Shown: piece after piece, positions 10,446 to 19,241 of the stretch
Layout: the number at the start of each line of letters is the position of its first letter
Position numbering within the stretch: the stretch's first letter is position 1
Source of the DNA: Aurantiacibacter sp. MUD61
GTDB lineage: Bacteria > Pseudomonadota > Alphaproteobacteria > Sphingomonadales > Sphingomonadaceae
DNA length: 64,000 nucleotides
Direction: 5' to 3'
Assembly (NCBI RefSeq): GCF_027912455.1
Contig: NZ_CP115446.1
Span: forward strand, 248,001-312,000
Program-made: the position numbers and the translations under genes
Notes under the pieces: model-generated
Told to the model about the DNA's origin: nothing
What the model saw: only the letters and a program-made list of their open reading frames with translations
Database searches by the model: none

Positions 10446-12308
10446 ATGGCACAGGAGATTGCCGAGATTACGCGGTTTCTCAGGAAATCGCCGCCGTTCG
10501 ACCTGCTCAGCAACGAGGAGCTGTCGCGCATCTCGCCGCGCGTGACAGTGACCTATCACCGTGCAGGCGATGAAATCCTGACCGCTGGCAAATCCAATGA
10601 CCGCCTGATGATCGTGCGCTCGGGCGCGGTAGAACTCCGGCTAGCAGGGAGAGAACTTACCGCGCGCCTCGAAAGCGGGAGCGCCTTTGCCTATCCCTCG
10701 ATCCTGCGCGGCGGAGAAATCCGCAACACAACCATCGCGTTGGAAGATACGCTGATCTACGCGTTGCCCGGCGCCGAATTCCTGCGCCTGCGTGACGAAA
10801 ATCCGCGCTTCCGCGAATATTTCAGCGAAGACGAATCTGATCGCATTCGGCATGCCTTGCGGCGACGCGAGGAGGAGGCATATAGCGGCTTCGACGCTGT
10901 GCGCATCGATAGCCTGATGCGCCGGACGAGTCCCGTCACCTGCGCACCAGAAGACAGTATTCGTGACGCCGCACAGATCATGCAGGCCGCTGATGTTAGT
11001 ACGCTTGCCGTTTGCGATGGTGCGGACCTCGTCGGTATTTTGAGCGATAAGGATTTGCGCAACCGGGTGGTTGCAACAGGGCTGCCACCGACACAGCCTG
11101 TCAGCGCAGTGATGACGCCTAATCCACGCACGCTGCACACGCATGACAGCGTGGCCGAGGCGATGGCGCTGATGGCATCGGGCGGATTTCGCCACATCCC
11201 GCTTCTGGATAAAAGCGGCGTGCTCGCAGGCATGATTTCGTCCAGCGATATCCTCGCCCATCTCGGCCATAATGCAATTGATGCAGGATTAGCCATTGCG
11301 CGAGCGGAAACGGCTGAAGCTCTGGTGGCAGCGGCGCGGCGGATTCCCGACAGCTTCGTGCGGATGGTCCGCCAAGGATTGTCTCCCCGGCATGTCACGC
11401 GTTTCGTCTCAGCCTTGGGCGAAGCCACCCATCGCCGCGCTGCAGAACTGGCCGAGGCAGAACTCGGACCGCCTCCCGTACCTTACGCGTTGGCCGTATT
11501 CGGATCGCTGGCACGCGAGGAACAATTGGTCGGCTCCGATCAGGATAACGGCCTCCTCATCGCAGACGAAGTCGACGCAGCAGGCGAAGAATATTTCGCT
11601 GCGCTTGGCACGCGCATTTCCGACCTGCTTCATGAATGCGGTTTCGTCTACTGCAAGGGAGGCATCATGGCCAAGAATGCGGACCAGCGGCTGACCGCTA
11701 CCGGATGGCGAAAACGATATGAGGACTGGATCGAGAGGCCGGATGAAGACCGCATCCTGCGGGCCACCATTTTCTTCGATATGCGCTGCGTGCATGGAGA
11801 GGCCAAGCTTGTCGAAGATCTCAGAAGCGATGTCGTCGCTCATGCCTCAAAATCATCGATTTTTGCCAGCTACCTCGCCAGCGATGCGCAGCGCAGCAAA
11901 GTGCCGCTCGGCATTTTCCGCAATCTCGTGCTCGAAGATGCGGCGGATGGTAGCAAAGTATTCGACGTGAAAGCGCAGGCCATCATGCCGATTATCGACG
12001 TGGCGCGAACGCTGGCTCTCTCCAATGGTTCGGTCGCTGTCGGCACTGCGGAGCGGCTTCGAGCTATCGCACAAGATGGCCGGATGGCCACTGGCGATGC
12101 CCAAAGCCTGATCGATGCCATGACGCTGGTGAGCGAGCTGCGCATTCGCCATCAGGCCGACCAGGTGGCAGACGGGATTGAGCCCGATAATGCGATCGCG
12201 CCGTCAACCCTCTCTCCACTTGAACGTGATCATCTGAAAGATGCGTTCGGAGTGATCCGCGGCGCGCTGGATTCGCTGAGGCGTAACCTTGCAGGCGGCA
12301 TTGCCTGA
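10446..12308 (+). CDS. DUF294 putative nucleotidyltransferase with cNMP-binding and CBS domains
   Basis: This 620-aa cytoplasmic protein has a cyclic-nucleotide-binding-like domain (about residues 10-125), a pair of CBS domains (about 150-270, with MRRTSPVTCAPEDS and VMTPNPRTLHTHDSV), a DUF294 nucleotidyltransferase-like domain with AVFGSLAREEQLVGSDQD (about 350-370), and the DUF294 C-terminal helical domain. Such proteins, related in layout to GlnD-type sensors, are repeatedly found beside SSS-family acetate symporters. This copy precedes an exonuclease and the DUF4212/symporter pair. The exact substrate is unknown. CBS domains suggest adenylate sensing. The downstream exonuclease gene starts one base after its stop. 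Confidence 0.88.
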   Translation: MAQEIAEITRFLRKSPPFDLLSNEELSRISPRVTVTYHRAGDEILTAGKSNDRLMIVRSGAVELRLAGRELTARLESGSAFAYPSILRGGEIRNTTIALEDTLIYALPGAEFLRLRDENPRFREYFSEDESDRIRHALRRREEEAYSGFDAVRIDSLMRRTSPVTCAPEDSIRDAAQIMQAADVSTLAVCDGADLVGILSDKDLRNRVVATGLPPTQPVSAVMTPNPRTLHTHDSVAEAMALMASGGFRHIPLLDKSGVLAGMISSSDILAHLGHNAIDAGLAIARAETAEALVAAARRIPDSFVRMVRQGLSPRHVTRFVSALGEATHRRAAELAEAELGPPPVPYALAVFGSLAREEQLVGSDQDNGLLIADEVDAAGEEYFAALGTRISDLLHECGFVYCKGGIMAKNADQRLTATGWRKRYEDWIERPDEDRILRATIFFDMRCVHGEAKLVEDLRSDVVAHASKSSIFASYLASDAQRSKVPLGIFRNLVLEDAADGSKVFDVKAQAIMPIIDVARTLALSNGSVAVGTAERLRAIAQDGRMATGDAQSLIDAMTLVSELRIRHQADQVADGIEPDNAIAPSTLSPLERDHLKDAFGVIRGALDSLRRNLAGGIA

Positions 12309-12309
12309 C

Positions 12310-12978
12310 ATGCTGCGGCGATGGCGCTTCAGTCGCGATTTACGAGCGCTGGAGGCCAGCGGAAACAGCGCACTTGCCAGCTTTGCGGCCTCAGTCTGGC
12401 CTTCTCCCGACACAGAGGTGAACGATGCCCGCTTTCTAGCCGTGGACCTCGAACTCGATGGGCTGCGCGACAATGCGCATTTGCTTCAGGCCGGCTGGCT
12501 GCCATTCGCCTCGAGCGGGATTTCACTGGAAAGTGCGAACTCCTGCGACATCCGCAGCGATGCCACGCTCGACAGCGATGCTGTGACCATCCACGGAATT
12601 GGTGAGCAGCGCGCCGCCAGCGGTGAGCCGCTTGCAGATGTGCTGACAAAGGTGCTCTTGGCGGCGGGCGGTCGCATTATCGTGGCGCATGGGGCGAATA
12701 TCGACACTGCTGCGCTACAGAGCGCCAGTCGTAAGCTGTGGGGAGTGAAGCTTCCTACTCGGTCGATCTGCACGCTGGCGCTGGAGAGACATCTGTCGCC
12801 TCATCTCATTGGGACTGACGCCTATCGCCTCGGCCCTACCCGCAGTCGCTATGGGCTACCCGAATACGCTGCGCATGATGCGTTGAGCGATGCGCTGGCC
12901 GCTGCCGAACTGTTCCTCGCCCAGCTCACTCGCCTACCCGCAGACACGCGCCTTTCGCGGCTGGAAAGGCTTCGTTGA
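12310..12978 (+). CDS. DnaQ-like 3'-5' exonuclease (DEDDh family)
   Basis: This 222-aa protein has the DEDDh exonuclease fold. Exo I is DLELDGL (normally D-x-E), Exo II lies in VAHGANID, and Exo III is H-x4-D in AAHDALSDA. It lacks polymerase III contacts, and this group is annotated as an epsilon-like exonuclease of unknown substrate that travels with DUF294/acetate symporter genes. I prefer the ATG at 12310, one base after the previous stop. A TTG at 12289 would add seven residues. The second acidic residue of Exo I sits in a variant context (FLAVDLELD), so activity is probable but not certain. Confidence 0.85.
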   Translation: MLRRWRFSRDLRALEASGNSALASFAASVWPSPDTEVNDARFLAVDLELDGLRDNAHLLQAGWLPFASSGISLESANSCDIRSDATLDSDAVTIHGIGEQRAASGEPLADVLTKVLLAAGGRIIVAHGANIDTAALQSASRKLWGVKLPTRSICTLALERHLSPHLIGTDAYRLGPTRSRYGLPEYAAHDALSDALAAAELFLAQLTRLPADTRLSRLERLR

Positions 12979-12986
12979 GCCTCTCA

Positions 12987-12998
12987 TACTAAAGTCGC
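12987..12998 (+). promoter_or_regulatory. Second copy of the TACYAAAGTCGC element, upstream of the symporter pair
   Basis: TACTAAAGTCGC lies 79 bases before the DUF4212 start and matches 11 of 12 bases of the element at 10398-10409. Both copies precede genes of the acetate-uptake module, so a shared regulator is plausible. No experimentally known motif is being matched. Confidence 0.4.
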
Positions 12999-13077
12999 TC
13001 TCCCCTCGCCTCGCCTTGGCGCATAGCCTTCCGGGCAAGCTGCCGCCTTTGGCTGCTCGGAGAAAATGGAGGGGATA

Positions 13078-13365
13078 ATGGCTGAAAACACACCACCCGA
13101 TACCGGCGAGACGACGTCCGCCAACGAATCCGCTTACTGGCGGGACAATATCCGATTGCTGGTTTCATTGATGACCATCTGGTTCATCGTATCTTTCGGC
13201 GCAGGCATATTGTTCCGCGACTGGCTCGATCAGTTCATGCTCGGCGGATATCCGCTCGGCTTCTGGTTCGCGCAGCAAGGATCGATCTACGTCTTCATGC
13301 TGCTCATTCTCTATTACGTCGTCAAAATGCGCTCGCTCGAGCGCAAGTACGACCTTGACGATTGA
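13078..13365 (+). CDS. DUF4212 small subunit of a sodium:solute symporter
   Basis: This is a 95-aa membrane protein with two hydrophobic helices (about residues 28-48 and 60-82). The segment YWRDNIRLLVSLMTIWFIVS is typical of DUF4212. Such small proteins are encoded immediately upstream of VC_2705-type sodium:solute symporters and probably form a two-component transporter with them. I chose the ATG at 13078, preceded by an excellent site (GGAGGGG), rather than an upstream in-frame codon at 13066. Its stop is 11 bases from the symporter start. Confidence 0.92.
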   Translation: MAENTPPDTGETTSANESAYWRDNIRLLVSLMTIWFIVSFGAGILFRDWLDQFMLGGYPLGFWFAQQGSIYVFMLLILYYVVKMRSLERKYDLDD

Positions 13366-13376
13366 GGGAGGGGATC

Positions 13377-15155
13377 ATGGAAACACAAACCCTTATCTAC
13401 ATCTTCGTCGGCCTCAGCTTCGCGATGTATATCGGCATCGCCATCTGGAGCCGCGCGGGTTCGACCAAGGAATTCTATGTTGCCGGTGGCGGGGTGAATC
13501 CGGTCGTCAACGGCATGGCAACGGCGGCTGACTGGATGTCAGCGGCCAGCTTCATTTCGATGGCGGGCCTTATCGCCTTCCTCGGCTATGATGCATCGGT
13601 CTACCTGATGGGCTGGACGGGCGGCTATGTGCTGCTGGCGCTGCTTCTTGCGCCATACCTGCGCAAGTTCGGACAATTCACCGTGCCCGATTTCATTGGC
13701 ACCCGGTATTATTCGAAGACTGCGCGCGTTGTCGCAGTGATCTGCCTGATTTTCATCAGCTTCACCTATATTGCGGGCCAGATGCGCGGCGTCGGGATCG
13801 TGTTCTCACGCTTCCTCGATGTGTCGATTTTCTGGGGCGTGATCATCGGCATGGGCATTGTGTTCATTTACGCCGTTCTCGGCGGCATGAAGGGGATCAC
13901 CTACACCCAGGTCGCGCAATATTGCGTGCTGATTACCGCCTATATGGTCCCGGCATTCTTCCTCAGCTTCATGATTACCGGCAACCCGATCCCGCAGATC
14001 GGCCTGGGGTCTGAAGTGAATGACGGGTCCGGATTATACGTACTGCAAAAGCTTGATCTGGTCTTACAGGATCTGGGTTTCGGCGCATATACCGATGGCA
14101 GCAAGTCGATGATCGACGTGTTCTGCATTACGTTGGCGCTGATGGTCGGCACGGCGGGCCTGCCCCATGTGATCGTGCGCTTCTTCACCGTGCCCAAGGC
14201 ATCGGACGCGCGCAAATCGGCTGGCTGGGCGCTGCTGTTCATCGCCCTGCTCTACACCACGGCTCCGGCTGTTGGCGCATTCGCCCGGATCAACTTCATC
14301 GATACGGTGAACGAGACCAGCTATGCCGAAGCACCCGAGTGGTTCCAGAATTGGGAAAGCAATGACCTGATCGCATGGCAGGACAAGAACGGCGACGGCG
14401 TTATGCAATACCGTTCGGGCGATGCCTTCGCCGGTGCGCCCGAATTCATGGAAGGTGAAACCGGACCTTCGGGTGAGCGTGTCGTCAGCAATGAACCTGT
14501 CGCTGACAGCGAGAACGAAGTCTATGTCGACCGCGACATCATGGTGCTCGCCAATCCGGAAATCGGCAATCTGCCGGGATGGGTGATCGCTCTTGTGGCA
14601 GCCGGCGGCCTTGCGGCTGCGCTATCCACGGCGGCAGGCCTGCTCTTGGTGATTTCGAGTTCGGTCAGTCACGACCTGCTGAAATCGACCTTCAGGCCGA
14701 ATATCTCGGAGAAAGGAGAGCTCCTGGCAGCCCGTGTCGCGGCTACGGCAGCGATCCTTGTCGCCGGATACCTCGGCATCTATCCGCCAGGATGGGTGGC
14801 GCAGGTGGTCGCCTTCGCTTTCGGCCTGGCTGCGGCCAGCCTGTTCCCGGCGATCTTCATGGGCATCTTCACGAAGTTCATGAACCGGGAAGGCGCGATT
14901 GCCGGCATGGTCAGCGGCCTTGCCTTCACTTTTGGCTACATCTTTTACTTCAAGCTGATGAACCCGGAGGCAAATGTGGCCGAGAACTGGCTGCTGGGCA
15001 TTTCGCCTGAAGGTATCGGCGTGGTCGGCATGGTGCTGCACTTCGCCGTTGCCATCGCGGTGGCCAAGATGACCGGTCGCACGCCCAGCGATGTGCGCAA
15101 GCTGGTGGACAGCATCCGCGTACCGCGCGGAGCAGGAGAAGCGCACGCGCATTGA
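13377..15155 (+). CDS. VC_2705-type sodium:solute symporter (acetate/short-chain acid permease)
   Basis: This 592-aa polytopic protein of the SSS family is close to ActP-type acetate permeases. Family hallmarks are FYVAGGGVNPVVNGMATAADWMSAASFISMAG, the GTRYYSKTARVVA loop and GLPHVIVRFFTVP. A hydrophilic insert of roughly 90 residues (about 325-395, rich in Asp/Glu, with DKNGDGVMQYRSGDA) interrupts the helices, as in VC_2705 members. I start at the ATG at 13377 behind GGGAGGGG. With DUF4212 upstream and acetyl-CoA synthetase plus a CrbS/R-like pair downstream, acetate is the most likely substrate; this is inference, since pyruvate or propionate also fit. A terminator follows. Confidence 0.92.
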   Translation: METQTLIYIFVGLSFAMYIGIAIWSRAGSTKEFYVAGGGVNPVVNGMATAADWMSAASFISMAGLIAFLGYDASVYLMGWTGGYVLLALLLAPYLRKFGQFTVPDFIGTRYYSKTARVVAVICLIFISFTYIAGQMRGVGIVFSRFLDVSIFWGVIIGMGIVFIYAVLGGMKGITYTQVAQYCVLITAYMVPAFFLSFMITGNPIPQIGLGSEVNDGSGLYVLQKLDLVLQDLGFGAYTDGSKSMIDVFCITLALMVGTAGLPHVIVRFFTVPKASDARKSAGWALLFIALLYTTAPAVGAFARINFIDTVNETSYAEAPEWFQNWESNDLIAWQDKNGDGVMQYRSGDAFAGAPEFMEGETGPSGERVVSNEPVADSENEVYVDRDIMVLANPEIGNLPGWVIALVAAGGLAAALSTAAGLLLVISSSVSHDLLKSTFRPNISEKGELLAARVAATAAILVAGYLGIYPPGWVAQVVAFAFGLAAASLFPAIFMGIFTKFMNREGAIAGMVSGLAFTFGYIFYFKLMNPEANVAENWLLGISPEGIGVVGMVLHFAVAIAVAKMTGRTPSDVRKLVDSIRVPRGAGEAHAH

Positions 15156-15175
15156 TTGCGCCTCCGCCAAAGCTG

Positions 15176-15206
15176 AAGGGGCGGCATCTGAGGGTGCCGC
15201 CCCTTT
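15176..15206 (+). terminator. Rho-independent terminator after the symporter gene
   Basis: An 11-bp perfect stem (AAGGGGCGGCA at 15176-15186 and TGCCGCCCCTT at 15195-15205) with an 8-base loop is followed by TTTC. It lies 20 bases after the symporter stop and separates that operon from the sensor kinase gene. Confidence 0.85.
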
Positions 15207-15264
15207 CGTATTGCAAAATCACCATGCCGCGCTAGCCTGAATTGAGAGGGGAGAAGACGGCTGC

Positions 15265-18200
15265 ATGCTGTTTGCAAGCGCCATTATCGCCAGCGCCCTG
15301 TATCTGGGCCTGCTGTTCTGGATCGCCGCGCGCCGCGATGCTGCAGGCGATGACGGGCGCGCCAGATATCCCGGCCTCGTCTATGGTCTTTCACTCGCAG
15401 TTTATTGCACCAGCTGGACCTTCTTTGGCGGTGTCGGAACAGCGGCGAGCGCGGGATGGCAATTCCTGCCGATCTATCTGGGCCCTATACTGGTTTTCGC
15501 CTTGGGCCATCGGTTTATCGGACGCGTGTTGGCGCAATCACAGGCGCAACATTCCACTTCCATCGCCGATTTTCTCTCTGCCCGTTATGGCAAAAGCGCG
15601 AGCGTTGCAGCGCTCGTCACCATCATCGCGACCCTCGGATCGCTTCCCTACATGGCACTGCAATTGCGCTCGGTCGGTGCCTCGCTTGCTGCGCTTGATG
15701 AAGGGATGGCAGCGGGGATCGAGTTCGACCAGATTGTGTTTCTGGTTGCCGCCGCAATGGCTGTATTCGCCATCCTGTTTGGATCGCGCAGGGCAGACCG
15801 CGCGGGCGACAACGCTGGATTGGTGCTCACCATCGCTATCGAGGCTGTCGTCAAACTGGTCGCGTTGATCGCGGTCGCTGTTTCGGCTGCCATTCTACTT
15901 GGCGGTGAGCTTCGCACCACGGAGGCCGCGCAGGTTTTCCGGGCCGATCAGATCGATCTACGCTTTGGCATACTGACGCTGCTGGCCGCTTGCGCCGCGC
16001 TTTGCCTGCCACGGCAATTCCATATGATTTTCGTCGAAGCGCCGACAGATAGATTGACGCCTGCCATGCGCTGGGTCTTCCCCGCCTATCTGGCGTTCAC
16101 CGCGCTGGTGATTATCCCGATCGTGCTCGCCGGAACTGCCGCCCTGCCAGCCGATGTTCCGCGTGACACCATCGTGCTGGCCTTGCCGCTGGCCATGGGA
16201 AATGATGCGCTGGCGCTGCTCGTCTTCATCGGCGGCCTTTCGGCATCGACAGGCATGATCCTGATCGCCAGCGTCGCACTTTCTACGATGATCACAAACG
16301 ACCTGCTCGCCCCGGTCCTTCTTCGCCAGCAATTGCGCGGAGGTGGGGATCGCTCACTGCTCGCTCGACGCCTCCTGCTGGTGCGGCGGGCGGTCATCGC
16401 TGGCCTGCTTGCGCTGGCCTATTTCGTTTATTTGGGGTTTGGGCGCGGTGTCAGTCTTGCGGGCATGGGCACGCTTGCCTTTGCTGCGGCGGCACAATTC
16501 GCCCCTGGTCTCGTACTCGGAATGGTCAGCCGACATGGGAACAAGGCCGGTATGCTGGCGGGACTGGTCACGGGCTTCGTCTGCTGGCTCGCGCTGCTGA
16601 TATTGCCGGCGATGACGGGCGATGCCGCGATCGTGCAAATTCATCCCGACACGCTGGTTTCCGGCACAATCCTGAGCCTTGGCGCGAATACACTAGTCTA
16701 CTGGCTCGTCTCAGCGGCCTTCTCGCCGAGCATAGTCGATGCAGCGCAGGCGGCCACTTTCGTTCCAAGCGGAGGTCCTGGTCAAAACGTCAATTTCGTC
16801 ACCCGCAAACGCGTCGCGGATATCCGTCTGCTGCTTGGGCAGATTGTCGGCAGCGATCGGGCCAATGCCGCCATCGCCGCATTGCCCGGTATCTATCGCG
16901 ATAGCGATCCGGCGGATGAGATTGTCATGGCCATGGCAGAGCGCACGATTGCCGGGGTCGTGGGATCATCATCATCACGCATGCTGGTCTCTTCCTGGTC
17001 GGGCGGAGAGCCAGTCCCGCTCGCCGATGTCGTGGCGATGATGGATGAAACCAGCCGCAAGCTCACTTTCAACGCCGATCTGCTGCAGCTCGCGATCGAG
17101 AATATCGAGCAGGGCGTGGCTGTGGTGGATGCGGATATGAATCTGGTCGCGTGGAACAGCCAATATCGCAGCATGTTCGGCATGCCGGCAGATCTTGTCA
17201 CGATTGGAACACCGATTGCGCGTCTGATCGCATGGAACCTGAGGCGCGGCGATGTGCCCGAGGAGTTGATCGCCGAGGAGGTCGAAAAGCGCCTCGAACA
17301 TATGCGGGCCGGTCGCCAGCATCGGATGGAGCGTGAACAGGCCGATGGCACGATCATGCGTATCGTCGGCAATCCTGCGCCGGGCGGCGGATATGTCACC
17401 TCCTACACCGATGTCACTGCAGATCGGCGCGCCGAACAGGCGTTGGAAGAGAAGGTTGCCGAACGCACCGCGCAATTGAGCGATGCCAATGCGGCGCTGG
17501 AAAAAGCCACCCGCTCCAAAACGCGCTTTCTTGCAGCTGCCAGCCACGATCTGATCCAACCGCTCAACGCCGCACGTCTGTTTACCTCCGCGCTTGGAGA
17601 GGAACTGGGAGCGGATAACCCTTCTCACAAACTCGTGCGCGATCTCGATGGCTCGATCGCTTCCGCAGACCGGCTGATCCGCGCGTTGCTCGATATTTCC
17701 AAGCTGGATGGCGGAGGGATCGAGCCGCAATTTGCTTCCATCCCGCTCGATGATGTGCTCACCGAAATCGCGCGCGAATTTACCGTTCAGGCAGAGGCCA
17801 AAGGTATCACTCTGCGTCACGTCAAAACGCGCGCCTGGGTGCGGACGGATAGAGCACTGCTCGCCAGCGTCCTGCGCAATTTCGTGAGCAATGCGGTGCG
17901 CTACACGCAAAACGGCGGTGTGCTGATCGGTGTGCGCCGCAGATCAGACGGAATTGCGCTATGCGTTTACGATACCGGTCGCGGAATTGCCGAGGATGAT
18001 ATCGAACGCGTGTTCGGCGAATTCCAGCGTGCAGAGGCGAGCGACCGCGAAGGGCTAGGCCTAGGTCTTGCCATCGTGCGGCGCATCACCGTTCTGCTCG
18101 GCCTGCATGTCGAAACGCGTTCAGAGAGGGGCAGCGGAAGTTGCTTTGCCCTCCACATGCCTGTGGAGCATTGGGCAGAGGCTCCGCACAAAGCCTCCGG

Positions 18201-18630
18201 TCGCAGGGCGGGCGCCAGTCTTTCGGGAGCCCGGATACTGGTGATCGACAATGAGGAAGGCGCACGGGAGGCGGCACGCGCACTGCTCGAACGTTGGCAG
18301 CTTGAAGTGACCGATGCACCTGACTTTGACACCGCTCTCGAAAGCTCATCTGGAGCGCCCGATATCGTGTTGCTCGATTACCAGCTCGATGACGATGTGC
18401 TGGGGCATCAGGTGTATTTGCAGCTTTGCGATGCGTGGGGCCGCCGCCCACCAGTGATCCTGCACACTGCCGAAGCCAGCGAGAACACCGCTGCAGCCGC
18501 ACAGTCCATCGGCGCGCACCGCCTGCTCAAGCCCGCCGCGCCTGCAGCCCTGCGCTCGCTTATCGCCAGCGCGCTCGCAGCCAGGTCAGCGGCAGAGGAT
18601 CAGGACGAAGCGGAGTCCGCCGCCGGCTGA
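15265..18630 (+). CDS. CrbS-like hybrid sensor histidine kinase with N-terminal SSS domain
   Basis: This 1121-aa membrane sensor starts with a 12-13 helix sodium:solute symporter-like domain (about residues 1-495). A PAS domain follows (about 605-715, IEQGVAVVDADMNLVAWNS), then a short coiled coil (EKVAERTAQLSDANAALEK). The HisKA domain has phospho-acceptor H761 in ASHDLIQPLN. A HATPase follows (N-box RNFVSNAVRY, G-box GLGLGLAIV), and a C-terminal receiver has D1038 (VLLDYQLDD). This architecture is that of CrbS, which with CrbR governs the acetate switch by controlling acs. The partner regulator and acsA are convergent neighbours, and the reading frame overlaps the 3' end of the regulator gene by 31 bases. 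Confidence 0.9.
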   Translation: MLFASAIIASALYLGLLFWIAARRDAAGDDGRARYPGLVYGLSLAVYCTSWTFFGGVGTAASAGWQFLPIYLGPILVFALGHRFIGRVLAQSQAQHSTSIADFLSARYGKSASVAALVTIIATLGSLPYMALQLRSVGASLAALDEGMAAGIEFDQIVFLVAAAMAVFAILFGSRRADRAGDNAGLVLTIAIEAVVKLVALIAVAVSAAILLGGELRTTEAAQVFRADQIDLRFGILTLLAACAALCLPRQFHMIFVEAPTDRLTPAMRWVFPAYLAFTALVIIPIVLAGTAALPADVPRDTIVLALPLAMGNDALALLVFIGGLSASTGMILIASVALSTMITNDLLAPVLLRQQLRGGGDRSLLARRLLLVRRAVIAGLLALAYFVYLGFGRGVSLAGMGTLAFAAAAQFAPGLVLGMVSRHGNKAGMLAGLVTGFVCWLALLILPAMTGDAAIVQIHPDTLVSGTILSLGANTLVYWLVSAAFSPSIVDAAQAATFVPSGGPGQNVNFVTRKRVADIRLLLGQIVGSDRANAAIAALPGIYRDSDPADEIVMAMAERTIAGVVGSSSSRMLVSSWSGGEPVPLADVVAMMDETSRKLTFNADLLQLAIENIEQGVAVVDADMNLVAWNSQYRSMFGMPADLVTIGTPIARLIAWNLRRGDVPEELIAEEVEKRLEHMRAGRQHRMEREQADGTIMRIVGNPAPGGGYVTSYTDVTADRRAEQALEEKVAERTAQLSDANAALEKATRSKTRFLAAASHDLIQPLNAARLFTSALGEELGADNPSHKLVRDLDGSIASADRLIRALLDISKLDGGGIEPQFASIPLDDVLTEIAREFTVQAEAKGITLRHVKTRAWVRTDRALLASVLRNFVSNAVRYTQNGGVLIGVRRRSDGIALCVYDTGRGIAEDDIERVFGEFQRAEASDREGLGLGLAIVRRITVLLGLHVETRSERGSGSCFALHMPVEHWAEAPHKASGRRAGASLSGARILVIDNEEGAREAARALLERWQLEVTDAPDFDTALESSSGAPDIVLLDYQLDDDVLGHQVYLQLCDAWGRRPPVILHTAEASENTAAAAQSIGAHRLLKPAAPAALRSLIASALAARSAAEDQDEAESAAG

Positions 18631-19238
18631 TCGACATCAAGTTTCGCGGCCAGCATCGCCGCCTGCGTCCGGCTGATCACATTCAGCTTGCGGAATATGG
18701 CGGTGATGTGCGCTTTTACCGTCGCTTCGCTGATGGAGAGTTCATAGGCGATCTGCTTGTTGAGCAGGCCTGCACGCATGTGTTCGAGAATGCGGCGCTG
18801 CGCCGGCGTGAGCGAGCTTATCCGCGCAAGATCGTCATCCTCGGCATCGTCCCCGCTTTCGGGAAACCAATTGTCGCCCTCACGCACCGCTTCCAAGGCC
18901 TCGCGCATGACCGGGAGGCTGGCGGATTTCGGAATGAACGCAGCCGCACCCAATTGCGCTGCCGCGCTGTAAACGCGCGGCTCTTCACTTGCTGACACGA
19001 TCACCACCGGCACGGCGGGGAAGTCCTGCCGCACATCCATCAGCGCGCTCAGCCCATGCGAGTCTTCCATATGCAGGTCGAGCAGCAGGCAATCGGCTGG
19101 CTCAGCCAGTGCGGCGCGCGCTTCGCCCGCGCTGGATGCTTCGATCACCTGCGCATCGGGCCACACATTCGCCACCGCGTGGCCAAGCGCTGCACGAAAC
19201 AGCGGATGATCATCGGCGATGATGATGCGTTGCGTCAT
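18600..19238 (-). CDS. CrbR-like LuxR/NarL-family response regulator
   Basis: This 212-aa response regulator has an N-terminal receiver (IIIADDHPLFR; acceptor D54 in LLLDLHMED) and a C-terminal LuxR-type helix-turn-helix (about residues 143-202, LTPAQRRILEHMRAGLLNKQIAYELSISE in two halves, AHITAIFRKL). It lies three bases downstream of acsA on the same strand, so it is probably co-transcribed with it. It converges on the CrbS-like kinase gene with a 31-base overlap. By analogy with CrbS/CrbR of Vibrio and MxtR/ErdR of Pseudomonas it should activate acetyl-CoA synthetase; I infer this from architecture and position. Confidence 0.88.
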   Translation of the reverse strand: MTQRIIIADDHPLFRAALGHAVANVWPDAQVIEASSAGEARAALAEPADCLLLDLHMEDSHGLSALMDVRQDFPAVPVVIVSASEEPRVYSAAAQLGAAAFIPKSASLPVMREALEAVREGDNWFPESGDDAEDDDLARISSLTPAQRRILEHMRAGLLNKQIAYELSISEATVKAHITAIFRKLNVISRTQAAMLAAKLDVDQPAADSASS

Positions 19239-19241
19239 GGC

